Shown here one piece after another: positions 1 to 6,339 of a stretch of DNA of 9,948 nt. The stretch comes from JBLIRR01 sp049472395. GTDB taxonomy: Bacteria > SZUA-182 > DTGQ01 > JBLIRR01. The stretch is from assembly GCA_049472395.1 (NCBI GenBank), contig JBLIRR010000086.1, positions 1-9,948 on the forward strand, read 5' to 3'. A program made the translations under genes and the position numbers. How positions within the stretch are numbered: position 1 is the stretch's first letter; every line of letters begins with the position of its first letter. Below the pieces are notes generated by a model. The model ran no database searches, was not told where the DNA came from, and saw only the letters and a program-made list of their open reading frames with translations.

Positions 1-1425
1 ATTATATTGAAGAGCACCCACTGATACCGCCGAGGCATAAGAGGCAGGATATTCCGGAATATTTGATGAAGCATTTCCCGCAGAACAAATCACTATAACG
101 CCATTATCATACGCATACTTTATCGCAGCTTTCTCTATCAGCGAGATCCCTTCACCACCTAAGCTTAAATTAATTATATCAGCCCCATTATTTACCGCAT
201 AGTAGATCCCATCTGCCTCATCAGCTATGGAAACATACCCATCACTATCCATAATCTTGATAGGCATAATTGCAGCCCCTGGGGCAATACCGGCAACTCC
301 TAATTTATTATCTGTTGTCTGGGCGATACATCCGGCAAGATGTGTCCCATGAGAATAGTCATCATCGGGAAATTCATCGTCATTTACAAAATCCCACCCC
401 GGCGTAAAAATAGTATTTTCAAGATCAGACGCCTTGCCGAATACTCCGCTATCTTGGTAAGCGACACCGGAATCAAGGATCGCAACTACAGCTCCCTCCC
501 CGGATCCGAGGTCCCACGCAAACGGGGCATATAATGAATTCAAATGCCATTGATACATATAATAAGGATCATTGGGAGTTGAATGAGCACCCCTCACATA
601 ATTTGGCTCTGCATGAAACACTAAAGGATTTTCTTCATACTGTTTTCGTATATTCTCAACCACTGCTCCCTGTGGGATCGTGACTCTATGAAATCCTGCA
701 AAAGGACTAATATTTTCCAAAGAAACACCATATTCTCTATGTATTTGATCTATTTCATTCATAGAAATGTCAGGCTTAAATATGATCAGTAATTCATTGG
801 TATCGTGTGTGCGGTTCCTATCAATTTGACGAGAAATGCCATACGTTGAGATCGCAAACTCTAATGTTTTGTTACTTTTTTCATTCATTGTTGTCGGATG
901 AGAATTAAATGAGGATGATTCCTTATAAAGGATTGAATTCATATTCGATTGATTACCAAAATGAGAAGAGGCATGTGGTGTGTCAATAAAAGATATTGAA
1001 TAAGAATGTGAAGCAGGCTTCGGCAGTTCCCAGCTCGTAGAGGTAAACATACTTTGCGCATCTGATTGTGGATACATCGTCACAGAGGGTGTGCCAAAGG
1101 CTGGATTTGCAGACACATCCCTATAATTTATCTTTATAGTACCGGAGATAGTTTCATCCGTAAGGCCAAAGAGTGTAGTGATAAGAGCTTGAGTACCAAG
1201 AGAAGAATTAAATATTGCAGTATTATTCAAGCCTCCAGCTCCGCCAAGGGCACCAAGCCCACCCATACCACCAAGCCCGCCCATACTACCAAGCCCACCA
1301 AATGCGGCTGCTCCCCCAAATGATCCGAGCCCACATCCGCTCATGGCGAAGCTTGGATTACCAGACAATACTAATAATAGTAATAAAAAAAATAAAATGA
1401 GTCTTCTATTTCTTTTTTTATTCAT
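1..1425 (-). CDS. Secreted subtilisin-family (S8) serine protease, C-terminus cut by left window edge
   Basis: I translated the minus strand from ATG at 1425-1423; the frame stays open for 475 codons to base 1. Residues 1-27 form a Sec signal peptide (basic MNKKRNRR, a leucine run, then PSFA before the cut). A Gly-rich segment follows (about 32-66), then a Ser/Thr/Asn-rich stretch. Residues about 210-285 look like an I9/fervidolysin-type propeptide (NELLIIFKPD ... FHAEPNYV). The peptidase S8 domain follows: Asp318 in AILDSGV, His359 in SHGTHLAG and oxyanion-hole Asn451 in CSAGN. The D-H and H-N distances (41 and 92 residues) match the family. The catalytic Ser (GTSMA motif) should lie about 65 residues after Asn451, outside the window, so activity cannot be confirmed. 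The protein should be exported and self-processed. MSGC at 28-31 resembles a poor lipobox, so lipid anchoring is possible but less likely. No strong Shine-Dalgarno precedes the start. Confidence 0.94.
   Translation of the reverse strand, partial: MNKKRNRRLILFFLLLLLVLSGNPSFAMSGCGLGSFGGAAAFGGLGSMGGLGGMGGLGALGGAGGLNNTAIFNSSLGTQALITTLFGLTDETISGTIKINYRDVSANPAFGTPSVTMYPQSDAQSMFTSTSWELPKPASHSYSISFIDTPHASSHFGNQSNMNSILYKESSSFNSHPTTMNEKSNKTLEFAISTYGISRQIDRNRTHDTNELLIIFKPDISMNEIDQIHREYGVSLENISPFAGFHRVTIPQGAVVENIRKQYEENPLVFHAEPNYVRGAHSTPNDPYYMYQWHLNSLYAPFAWDLGSGEGAVVAILDSGVAYQDSGVFGKASDLENTIFTPGWDFVNDDEFPDDDYSHGTHLAGCIAQTTDNKLGVAGIAPGAAIMPIKIMDSDGYVSIADEADGIYYAVNNGADIINLSLGGEGISLIEKAAIKYAYDNGVIVICSAGNASSNIPEYPASYASAVSVGALQYN
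1228..1299 (-). repeat. Four 18-bp tandem units encoding Gly-rich hexapeptides in the protease
   Basis: Residues 43-66 of the minus-strand protease read as four consecutive hexapeptides: GGLGSM, GGLGGM, GGLGAL, GGAGGL. The DNA repeats with an 18-bp period (visible on the plus strand as recurring ccaccaagcccgcccat-like units). The array sits immediately after the signal peptide and ahead of the propeptide, so it would be at the N terminus of the exported proform. Such arrays can change copy number by slippage; each unit added or lost keeps the frame. Confidence 0.85.
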
Positions 1426-1503
1426 TTTTCTGAATTTTCCAATCAATTTTTAATAAGAATCATTTATTATGAGCTCTTATTTAATGTATATAAAGAATTT
1501 TTA

Positions 1504-1532
1504 ATTATAAATTAAGAAAGAATTTTTTTGAA
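1504..1532 (-). promoter_or_regulatory. Possible sigma70 promoter for the protease gene
   Basis: On the minus strand TTCAAA (1532-1527) is followed after exactly 17 bp by TATAAT (1509-1504), about 80 bp ahead of the protease ATG. The -10 box is perfect and the -35 box matches 4 of 6. The surroundings are so AT-rich that such a match can occur by chance, hence the low confidence. Confidence 0.3.
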
Positions 1533-1682
1533 TGATTATAATCTACTTTTTTTTGATCTTTATTTACTTTACCAGTTGATTTTCCCATTTTAAAGGGAAT
1601 GAACACATAAGTCAAATTTATTTTCTCATTGCTCTCTTATTACCTCTGCACTGAAAAAAAAATTATAAAGAAAGAAAACATA

Positions 1683-1694
1683 GACTTTAAAGTC
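1683..1694. repeat. Perfect 12-bp palindrome upstream of the small gene
   Basis: GACTTTAAAGTC is perfectly self-complementary and lies about 50 bp before the start at 1746. Its position fits an operator for a dimeric regulator, but no second copy or known consensus supports this. Confidence 0.35.
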
Positions 1695-1745
1695 AATTTA
1701 CGGTAACTGCAACGAATAGCAACACATTGAGAATAATGGTTACCT

Positions 1746-1991
1746 ATGTTAGAAACACAATATCAAAGACTTAAAGAAAGAATAATAGAATCAAATCCGG
1801 ATGCAAAGCACAGAAAACTTTGCTTGGCTGATGTTTTATTAGCATTAAGCAATCAAAATGTTTCAATAATGTCTAATGGCTATTTTGTAAGAAATAATAC
1901 ACAATTTCAAGTCAAATGGAATTTTGAAAATGATTTTCTTGATGCTCAATCAGATGAATGTAAATCATTTCTTTATGATATTTTAATATAA
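1746..1991 (+). CDS. Small hypothetical protein of 81 residues
   Basis: An intact 82-codon frame runs from ATG to TAA. The protein is soluble, with no signal peptide or membrane segment. It begins with an amphipathic, charged helix-like stretch (QRLKERIIESNPD), has a central LADVLLAL segment and ends with FLYDILI. The pattern of an N-terminal helix, then (K/R)-L-x-L-x-DVLLAL, then a beta-like stretch and W-N-F-x-x-D-F-L-D-x-Q recalls small uncharacterised proteins common in phages and environmental bacteria. That resemblance is from memory and no function can be assigned. The Shine-Dalgarno site is weak (gagaat about 12 bp upstream). Codon use is clearly more AT-rich than in the kinase gene downstream, which could indicate separate acquisition. 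It stands alone, about 195 bp before the kinase gene, which has its own promoter. Confidence 0.6.
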   Translation: MLETQYQRLKERIIESNPDAKHRKLCLADVLLALSNQNVSIMSNGYFVRNNTQFQVKWNFENDFLDAQSDECKSFLYDILI

Positions 1992-2062
1992 AATTCATTT
2001 CTCAGTGCACAGCGATTAATTATGGCCAATTGCTTTGTTGGCAGTATTTATTTTAATTCAGC

Positions 2063-2091
2063 TTTACACGCATAAAAATCTTTGCTAAAAT
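2063..2091 (+). promoter_or_regulatory. Sigma70-type promoter for the hybrid kinase gene, with extended -10
   Basis: TTTACA (2063-2068) and TAAAAT (2086-2091) are separated by exactly 17 bp; each hexamer matches the consensus at 5 of 6 positions. A TGC directly before the -10 box adds an extended -10 element. Transcription would start near 2098, giving a leader of about 90 nt. Just upstream, GCCAA/TTGGC (2025-2042) could form a weak stem-loop after the small gene. Confidence 0.6.
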
Positions 2092-2186
2092 AGAATATTA
2101 TAGGTATCTAAGTAAATCACAGAGAGTATCACCAGTGAGTAATATGACCTCCCCCGAAAGAATTTATACAAATGGGATAATAATTA

Positions 2187-5039
2187 ATGAAAAAGTTCAT
2201 TGGTTATATAAAGCCGGAAGAAGCACTTAAAGATCCCAAAGAACGTTACTGGACATTGTTTCAAAGTTCCCTTCAGGGAGTGCTGATCGCTGATATTGAG
2301 GAGAATACCCTCATTTATGCCAATCCGGCCCTATACAGAATGTTTGGCTATACTGAAAAGGAATTGGAAGAAGTAGGTGCACATGATATCCATCCGATAG
2401 AAGCCTTGGAATATGTGATCTCTGAATTTAAAGCCCACGCTCGTGAAGGCAAAATAGTAGCCCAAAATATACCATGTGTGCGAAAAGATGGCACAATTAT
2501 ATACACAGATATTGATACAACCGACATCATATTAGATGGCAAGGTATACACCGTAGGGTTTTTCTCCGATGTAACCAAATACAGGCAGGCTATTGAGGGG
2601 CTCTATCGCCGGGACCTCATCCTTAATGCAGTAAGCCTTATTGCTGAAAAATTTCTACGGTCAGTCTCTCCGGATGAGAAAACAATCAATGAAGCCTTAA
2701 GACGATTGGGTCAGGCGATGAATATCAGTCGGATCTATATTTGTAAAAACCATCCGGGGAAAGAGGATAATCTTCTGTTCAGCCTGATTCATGAATATGT
2801 ATCTCCCGGCACTATATCCGGCATAAACCTCCCTGACTTTCAGAATGTGCCGTATAAAGAAAGCAATGTGGCCCCTTGGGAACAAGAATTGAGTCAAAAC
2901 AAAACCATTACTGGGTATACAAGAAATCTCCCTGAAAATGCCCCCCAAAAGCCGATCCCTTACGACATGTGGTCTATTGCAGCGGTTCCCATATTTGTCA
3001 AAGAAAAATGGTGGGGATTTATAGGATTCGATGAATATGAAAGGGAACGTAAATGGTCTGAAGCGGAAGTGGACGCTCTTAAAACGACCGGCATGATTCT
3101 GGGGGCCCTTATTGAGCGGGAACAAATGGAGAAGGCCTTAAATAAAAGTGAAGAACGCTCCAGGGCACTGGTTGAAAACCTTCCAGTCGGACTCTACCGT
3201 AATACCCCAGGGCCTGATGGTAAATTCGTAATGGCAAATCCTGCCATTGCCCGGATGTTTGGGTATGAATCCGTGAAAGAGTTTATGCGCCATAATGTAG
3301 CAGAATATTATATTGATCCGAGGGAGCGGGCATTATTCTCGGACAAATTGATCACTCAGGGAAAAGTGACTGCTGAGGAATTGAAACTGAAAAGGAAGGA
3401 TGGTTCATTCCTCTGGGGTGCGGTAACCGCCAAGGTAGTCCGCGATGAATCGGATAAAATCATCTATTTTGACGGCATGATCGAAGATATTACCGCGCGT
3501 AAACAGGCTGAAGAAGTGATCCAAAACGCCTATGCGGAACTTGATCAGATATTTAACGCAGCTGTGGATGGTATGTGTATAATCGATAAAGAGGGCAAAG
3601 TGCTTCGGGTCAATACTACATTTTGTACCCTTTTCGATATGGACAAGGATGAAGTGAAAGATAAGCCCTGCAAAGAGATATTGCATCACCCTCTCTGTGA
3701 CACCAATAGATGTCCCTTATCCCATATCTTAAAAGGAGGGGAACGGTTTGAGACTGAAAAAGAAATAGAATGCAAAAGTGGCCTTAAAATTCCTTTTATC
3801 GTAACGACAACTGCCCTTCATGACTATAATGGGGAGCTGATCGGCATTGTTGAAGATTTCAAAGATATTACTGAGCATAAAAAAATTGAGAAAGAATTAG
3901 AAAAGATACAGAGGCTTGAAAGTCTCGGCGTTCTCGCAGGTGGGATTACTCATGATTTCAATAACCTATTAGCCGCAATTATAGGAAACCTTTCTCTTTT
4001 GGAAACCTATGCGAAATCTGGGAAAAATATTTTTCAAGTTCTGGAAAAAACAAAAAAAGCATCGTATCAGGCAAAGCACTTGGCTCAACAGTTAATTACC
4101 TTTGCCAAAGGTGGACAGCCAATAACAAAAACTGTTTCTCTTGCGCGAATTCTTCAGGATATAACGGGTTTTGTCTTAAGCGGTTCTCAGGGAAAATGCG
4201 AATTATCAGTATCAGATGATCTTTGGGCTGCCCAACTCGATGAAGGTCAGATAAATCAAGCAATTAGCAATCTGATAATTAATGCTGATCAGGCCATGCG
4301 CAAGGGTGGCATAATCCATGTCAGTGCTGAAAATATATGTATTGATGAAAAAGATAACTTGCCATTGAAACCGGGGAAATATGTAAAAATATCAGTACAC
4401 GATCAGGGCACCGGTATCCCAAAAGAACATATCAATAAAATATTTGATCCTTACTTTACTACAAAATCTCAGGGGAGTGGATTGGGCTTATCCGTGACCT
4501 ATTCTATTATAAGAAACCATAAAGGGTATATTAAGGTCGAATCTGAGGAAGGGACCGGAACTTCTTTCCATATTTACCTTCCGGCCTCAGAGGAGAGTAT
4601 CTTTACGGTACAGGATGAGTATAAGGAAAGATTGCACCACGGTAAAGGGAAAATATTATTAATGGAGGATTATAAAAACCTTAGGGAGATGGTTGAAGAA
4701 ATGTTGGATAGTCTGGGTTATGAGGTCGAATCCGCCGAGAATGGCGATGAAGCAATTGCCCTTTTTAAAAAAGCAAAAGAAGCAGATCAACCCTTTGATG
4801 CAGCAATCCTGGATTTAACCATTCCCGGAGGGATGGGAGGCAAAGAAGCAATTCAACAGTTGCGCCAAATAGATCCAAAAATCAAGGCAATTGTCTCAAG
4901 CGGTTATTACCGTGATCCCATAATGTCAGAATATAAGGAATACGGTTTTGATGGGATAATTCGTAAACCATATGTCATTACTGACTTAAGTGAGATGTTA
5001 TATAAAGTGATAAGAGAGCGTGAGAATACACTACAATGA
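2187..5039 (+). CDS. Soluble hybrid sensor histidine kinase, PAS-GAF-PAS-PAS-HisKA-HATPase_c-REC
   Basis: This 950-residue cytoplasmic kinase has no membrane segment, so it should sense an internal cue. Domains in order: PAS1 (about 22-135, ending DVTKY), GAF (about 145-315), PAS2 (about 322-445, ending EDITARKQ), PAS3 (about 455-570), HisKA with phospho-acceptor His589 in THDFNNLLA, HATPase_c with N-box Asn699 (LIINADQAM), G1 Asp739 (DQGTGIP) and G2 GSGLGLS (763-769), then a receiver domain (about 820-945) with acidic pair Glu827/Asp828, phospho-acceptor Asp876 (ILDLTIPGGMGG), Ser904 and Lys927 (RKPY). All residues needed for autophosphorylation and intramolecular transfer are present. The HDFNN box is of the NtrB-like class. 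PAS3 carries a Cys cluster (C495, C504, C509). The start is the only one available, because TAA at 2181 closes the frame upstream; its Shine-Dalgarno is poor. No separate response regulator lies nearby, so the downstream target is unknown. Confidence 0.95.
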   Translation: MKKFIGYIKPEEALKDPKERYWTLFQSSLQGVLIADIEENTLIYANPALYRMFGYTEKELEEVGAHDIHPIEALEYVISEFKAHAREGKIVAQNIPCVRKDGTIIYTDIDTTDIILDGKVYTVGFFSDVTKYRQAIEGLYRRDLILNAVSLIAEKFLRSVSPDEKTINEALRRLGQAMNISRIYICKNHPGKEDNLLFSLIHEYVSPGTISGINLPDFQNVPYKESNVAPWEQELSQNKTITGYTRNLPENAPQKPIPYDMWSIAAVPIFVKEKWWGFIGFDEYERERKWSEAEVDALKTTGMILGALIEREQMEKALNKSEERSRALVENLPVGLYRNTPGPDGKFVMANPAIARMFGYESVKEFMRHNVAEYYIDPRERALFSDKLITQGKVTAEELKLKRKDGSFLWGAVTAKVVRDESDKIIYFDGMIEDITARKQAEEVIQNAYAELDQIFNAAVDGMCIIDKEGKVLRVNTTFCTLFDMDKDEVKDKPCKEILHHPLCDTNRCPLSHILKGGERFETEKEIECKSGLKIPFIVTTTALHDYNGELIGIVEDFKDITEHKKIEKELEKIQRLESLGVLAGGITHDFNNLLAAIIGNLSLLETYAKSGKNIFQVLEKTKKASYQAKHLAQQLITFAKGGQPITKTVSLARILQDITGFVLSGSQGKCELSVSDDLWAAQLDEGQINQAISNLIINADQAMRKGGIIHVSAENICIDEKDNLPLKPGKYVKISVHDQGTGIPKEHINKIFDPYFTTKSQGSGLGLSVTYSIIRNHKGYIKVESEEGTGTSFHIYLPASEESIFTVQDEYKERLHHGKGKILLMEDYKNLREMVEEMLDSLGYEVESAENGDEAIALFKKAKEADQPFDAAILDLTIPGGMGGKEAIQQLRQIDPKIKAIVSSGYYRDPIMSEYKEYGFDGIIRKPYVITDLSEMLYKVIRERENTLQ

Positions 5040-5081
5040 TGAAAAGGAGGACAAAAAATATTTGCCCCCCTTCCCCCCGTG

Positions 5082-5095
5082 TCGATACATATCGA
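5082..5095. repeat. Perfect 14-bp palindrome after the kinase gene
   Basis: TCGATACATATCGA reads as a 6-bp inverted repeat (TCGATA/TATCGA) around a central CA. It lies 43 bp after the kinase stop codon. It has no T tract, so it is not a typical terminator; it could be a protein-binding site or chance. Confidence 0.35.
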
Positions 5096-5166
5096 TAATT
5101 AATATAATAGACAGGACAAAATAGTACTATCTTACAATCTTCTCCAATTATTTAGGAGTTCTGTAA

Positions 5167-5196
5167 TTGTTATTTTTTCAAAGTTAAAGATATAAT
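5167..5196 (+). promoter_or_regulatory. Probable sigma70 promoter for the EI24-domain gene
   Basis: A perfect TATAAT (5191-5196) is preceded, after 18 bp, by TTGTTA (5167-5172, 4 of 6 matches to TTGACA). Transcription would begin near 5203 and give a leader of about 80 nt that contains the stem-loop at 5227-5246. Confidence 0.5.
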
Positions 5197-5226
5197 AGAA
5201 GGCACGGACCATTGGAACAAAAAAAT

Positions 5227-5246
5227 AAAGGTGCGGACGCACCTTT
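5227..5246 (-). terminator. Stem-loop with T-tract on the minus strand: antisense terminator or leader hairpin
   Basis: AAAGGTGC (5227-5234) and GCACCTTT (5239-5246) are perfect complements around a 4-nt loop. Read on the minus strand, the hairpin is followed at once by TTTATTTTTTT, the form of a rho-independent terminator. Read on the plus strand only TTT then CAT follows, so it is weak in that direction. No minus-strand gene ends here. It may stop antisense transcripts entering the kinase gene, or act as a structure in the leader of the EI24 gene 38 bp downstream. Confidence 0.45.
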
Positions 5247-5274
5247 CATAGTGAAAAATAGTGACGATTCGCAG

Positions 5275-5280
5275 AAGGAA
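5275..5280 (+). promoter_or_regulatory. Ribosome binding site that decides the EI24 gene start
   Basis: AAGGAA, within AGAAGGAAG, lies a few bases before ATG at 5285. The in-frame GTG at 5261 would be 8 codons longer but has no Shine-Dalgarno ahead of it, and it would add only a basic MTIRRRKS leader. The ATG is therefore preferred. Confidence 0.65.
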
Positions 5281-5284
5281 GAGT

Positions 5285-5950
5285 ATGTATCCATTAGTAA
5301 AAACCTTTCGTTCATTAATAAAAGCTCATCTTATAGACCTTATGATCGCCTGTGCATTTTTAGCATTAATAGTGGTACTCACTATGGTTGGGCTTATTAC
5401 GTGGATTTCTGCATCCCTTGTTACCTTAGAGCCCCGTTGGCTTGATATGCTTGTAAATTTCATTATAGGGGGGCTTACCGGTATTGGAGGGTGGTTTATG
5501 CTCCCCGCTCTCACGGTATTCATTGCAGGCATGTTTCAGGAGAAGGCCATTCAACGCATCGAGCGTATCTATTACCCACAAGCCATGCGTAAAGAGGGAC
5601 CAAGATTTTGGCCTGATTTGATACATGACATCAAATTTACCTTGTGGGCGCTTTTCCTCAATATGTTAGTGTTGCCTCTGTATTTATTTGGCATAGGATA
5701 TATTATATCAATTACGCTCAATAGTTATCTTATTGGTCGTGAATTCTTCGAAAGTGCAGCAGGGCATCATATAGGCAAACCACACGCGAAAGATCTCGGA
5801 AAGCAGCACAAAATAATAATCTATGGGAGCGGATTTTTTTTCACATTAATGACCCTTATTCCATTGTTAAATCTTTTCGTCCCTATTATTGCGATTGTAT
5901 GGATGGTCCATGTGTATCACAGAATAAATCCTAAAGAAGGCACACACTGA
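5285..5950 (+). CDS. EI24 domain (CysZ-like) integral membrane protein
   Basis: The 221-residue protein from ATG 5285 has four hydrophobic stretches (about 17-45, 57-83, 118-147 and 177-207) joined by charged loops. Features typical of the EI24/CysZ family are LNSYLIGREFFE (145-156), which follows the third hydrophobic segment, and LIPLLNLFVPI (191-201) in the last. CysZ proteins of enterobacteria carry sulfate into the cytoplasm, but members outside that group, like this one, mostly have no assigned substrate. The length is near that of alphaproteobacterial EI24 proteins and slightly shorter than E. coli CysZ. It has its own promoter and ribosome site and no cysteine-biosynthesis neighbours, so a sulfate role is only a possibility. 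A start at GTG 5261 (229 residues) is the alternative. Confidence 0.85.
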   Translation: MYPLVKTFRSLIKAHLIDLMIACAFLALIVVLTMVGLITWISASLVTLEPRWLDMLVNFIIGGLTGIGGWFMLPALTVFIAGMFQEKAIQRIERIYYPQAMRKEGPRFWPDLIHDIKFTLWALFLNMLVLPLYLFGIGYIISITLNSYLIGREFFESAAGHHIGKPHAKDLGKQHKIIIYGSGFFFTLMTLIPLLNLFVPIIAIVWMVHVYHRINPKEGTH

Positions 5951-5991
5951 TCACCCGTATGTATGAAATTGAATTCATATCACAGAATAAA
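5915..5991. repeat. Exact 14-bp direct repeat bracketing the end of the EI24 gene
   Basis: TATCACAGAATAAA occurs at 5915-5928, inside the last codons (YHRIN), and again at 5978-5991, 27 bp after the stop. The copies are 63 bp apart. This could be a remnant of a small local duplication or a short target/attachment-type repeat; no mobile gene is near. Confidence 0.4.
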
Positions 5992-6339
5992 ATTATGCAT
6001 AAAAATGTCACTATGAAATAAATGTAACAGAATTCCTGCTATGTAGAAAGCGGTAGAACGCACATTGGGCAACAGAACTCCTGATCCGTATATTTATTTT
6101 CAGTACGTTATAAGGCTATGTTTGGATAATTGAGTGATACTTTATGTAGATTATGATTAGGAGTAAGATTAGGAGTATGATAAACATTTCAAATAAATAA
6201 TCTTAATCCTAATCTTAATCTTACTCATTTATAAATTGGTATCATCTTAAACTCCAATGATTCAGAAAGTATGAGCACATTATTTGCATAATTTCTCTTT
6301 TCGATATCACTGCAATGAAAAAATAAGGAAAGGGGAATT
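5951..6339. other. Intergenic region between EI24 and propeller genes
   Basis: This 389-bp gap has no convincing coding frame on either strand. It holds the second copy of the 14-bp repeat (5978-5991), an imperfect 13-bp direct repeat AACAGAAyTCCTG at 6026-6038 and 6071-6083, and a long inverted repeat at 6155-6226. I found no convincing -35/-10 pair for the propeller gene and no clear terminator with a T tract. The final bases carry that gene's Shine-Dalgarno. Confidence 0.6.
6155..6226. repeat. Imperfect 27-bp inverted repeat built from short AGATTA/AGGAGTA units
   Basis: The left arm (6155-6181) matches the reverse complement of the right arm (6200-6226) at 22 of 27 positions, with an 18-nt loop. 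The left arm is itself two 12-bp copies (GATTAGGAGTAA and GATTAGGAGTAT), and the right arm repeats AATCTT. One strand of each arm is nearly all purine plus T. It lies about 110 bp before the propeller gene and could fold in RNA or be a genome-wide interspersed repeat. It lacks a T tract, so I do not call it a terminator. Confidence 0.65.

Larger units (their letters stand above)
1426..1745. other. Divergent AT-rich intergenic region
   Basis: This 320-bp gap separates the leftward protease gene from the rightward small gene. It is strongly AT-rich with many A and T runs, and I see no coding frame, tRNA or rho-independent terminator in it. It must hold the control regions of both flanking genes. 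The best candidates are a weak minus-strand promoter at 1504-1532 and a perfect 12-bp palindrome at 1683-1694. Confidence 0.6.

Noticed and set aside
1330..1345. Lipoprotein signal at MSGC (residues 28-31 of the protease)
   Set aside because: Met at -3 is a poor lipobox residue and the Cys lies too far from the hydrophobic core; a normal cleavage site after PSFA fits better.
340..1400. Plus-strand reading frames at 340-534, 1066-1323 and 1215-1400
   Set aside because: They lie antisense to the subtilase, whose minus-strand frame shows signal peptide, propeptide and catalytic motifs. The repetitive His/Thr/Pro tail of 1066-1323 is the complement of the glycine repeat.
2348..3689. Minus-strand reading frames inside the kinase gene (2348-2578, 2697-3125, 3405-3689)
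   Set aside because: They are antisense to well-supported PAS and GAF domains and show no domain features or ribosome sites of their own.
5035..5097. Twenty-codon frame starting MMKRRTK, overlapping the kinase stop (ATGA overlap)
   Set aside because: It is very short and composition-driven, with no ribosome site of its own. The AAGGAGG at 5044-5050 lies inside it and has no ATG, GTG or TTG at suitable spacing.
5212..5445. Alternative plus-strand frame overlapping the start of the EI24 gene
   Set aside because: The EI24 frame carries the membrane segments and family motifs and has a ribosome site; the alternative frame shows neither.
6155..6226. CRISPR array or tRNA in the repeat-rich gap
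   Set aside because: The repeats are 12-bp units without regular unique spacers, and no cloverleaf with a T-loop or CCA end is visible.
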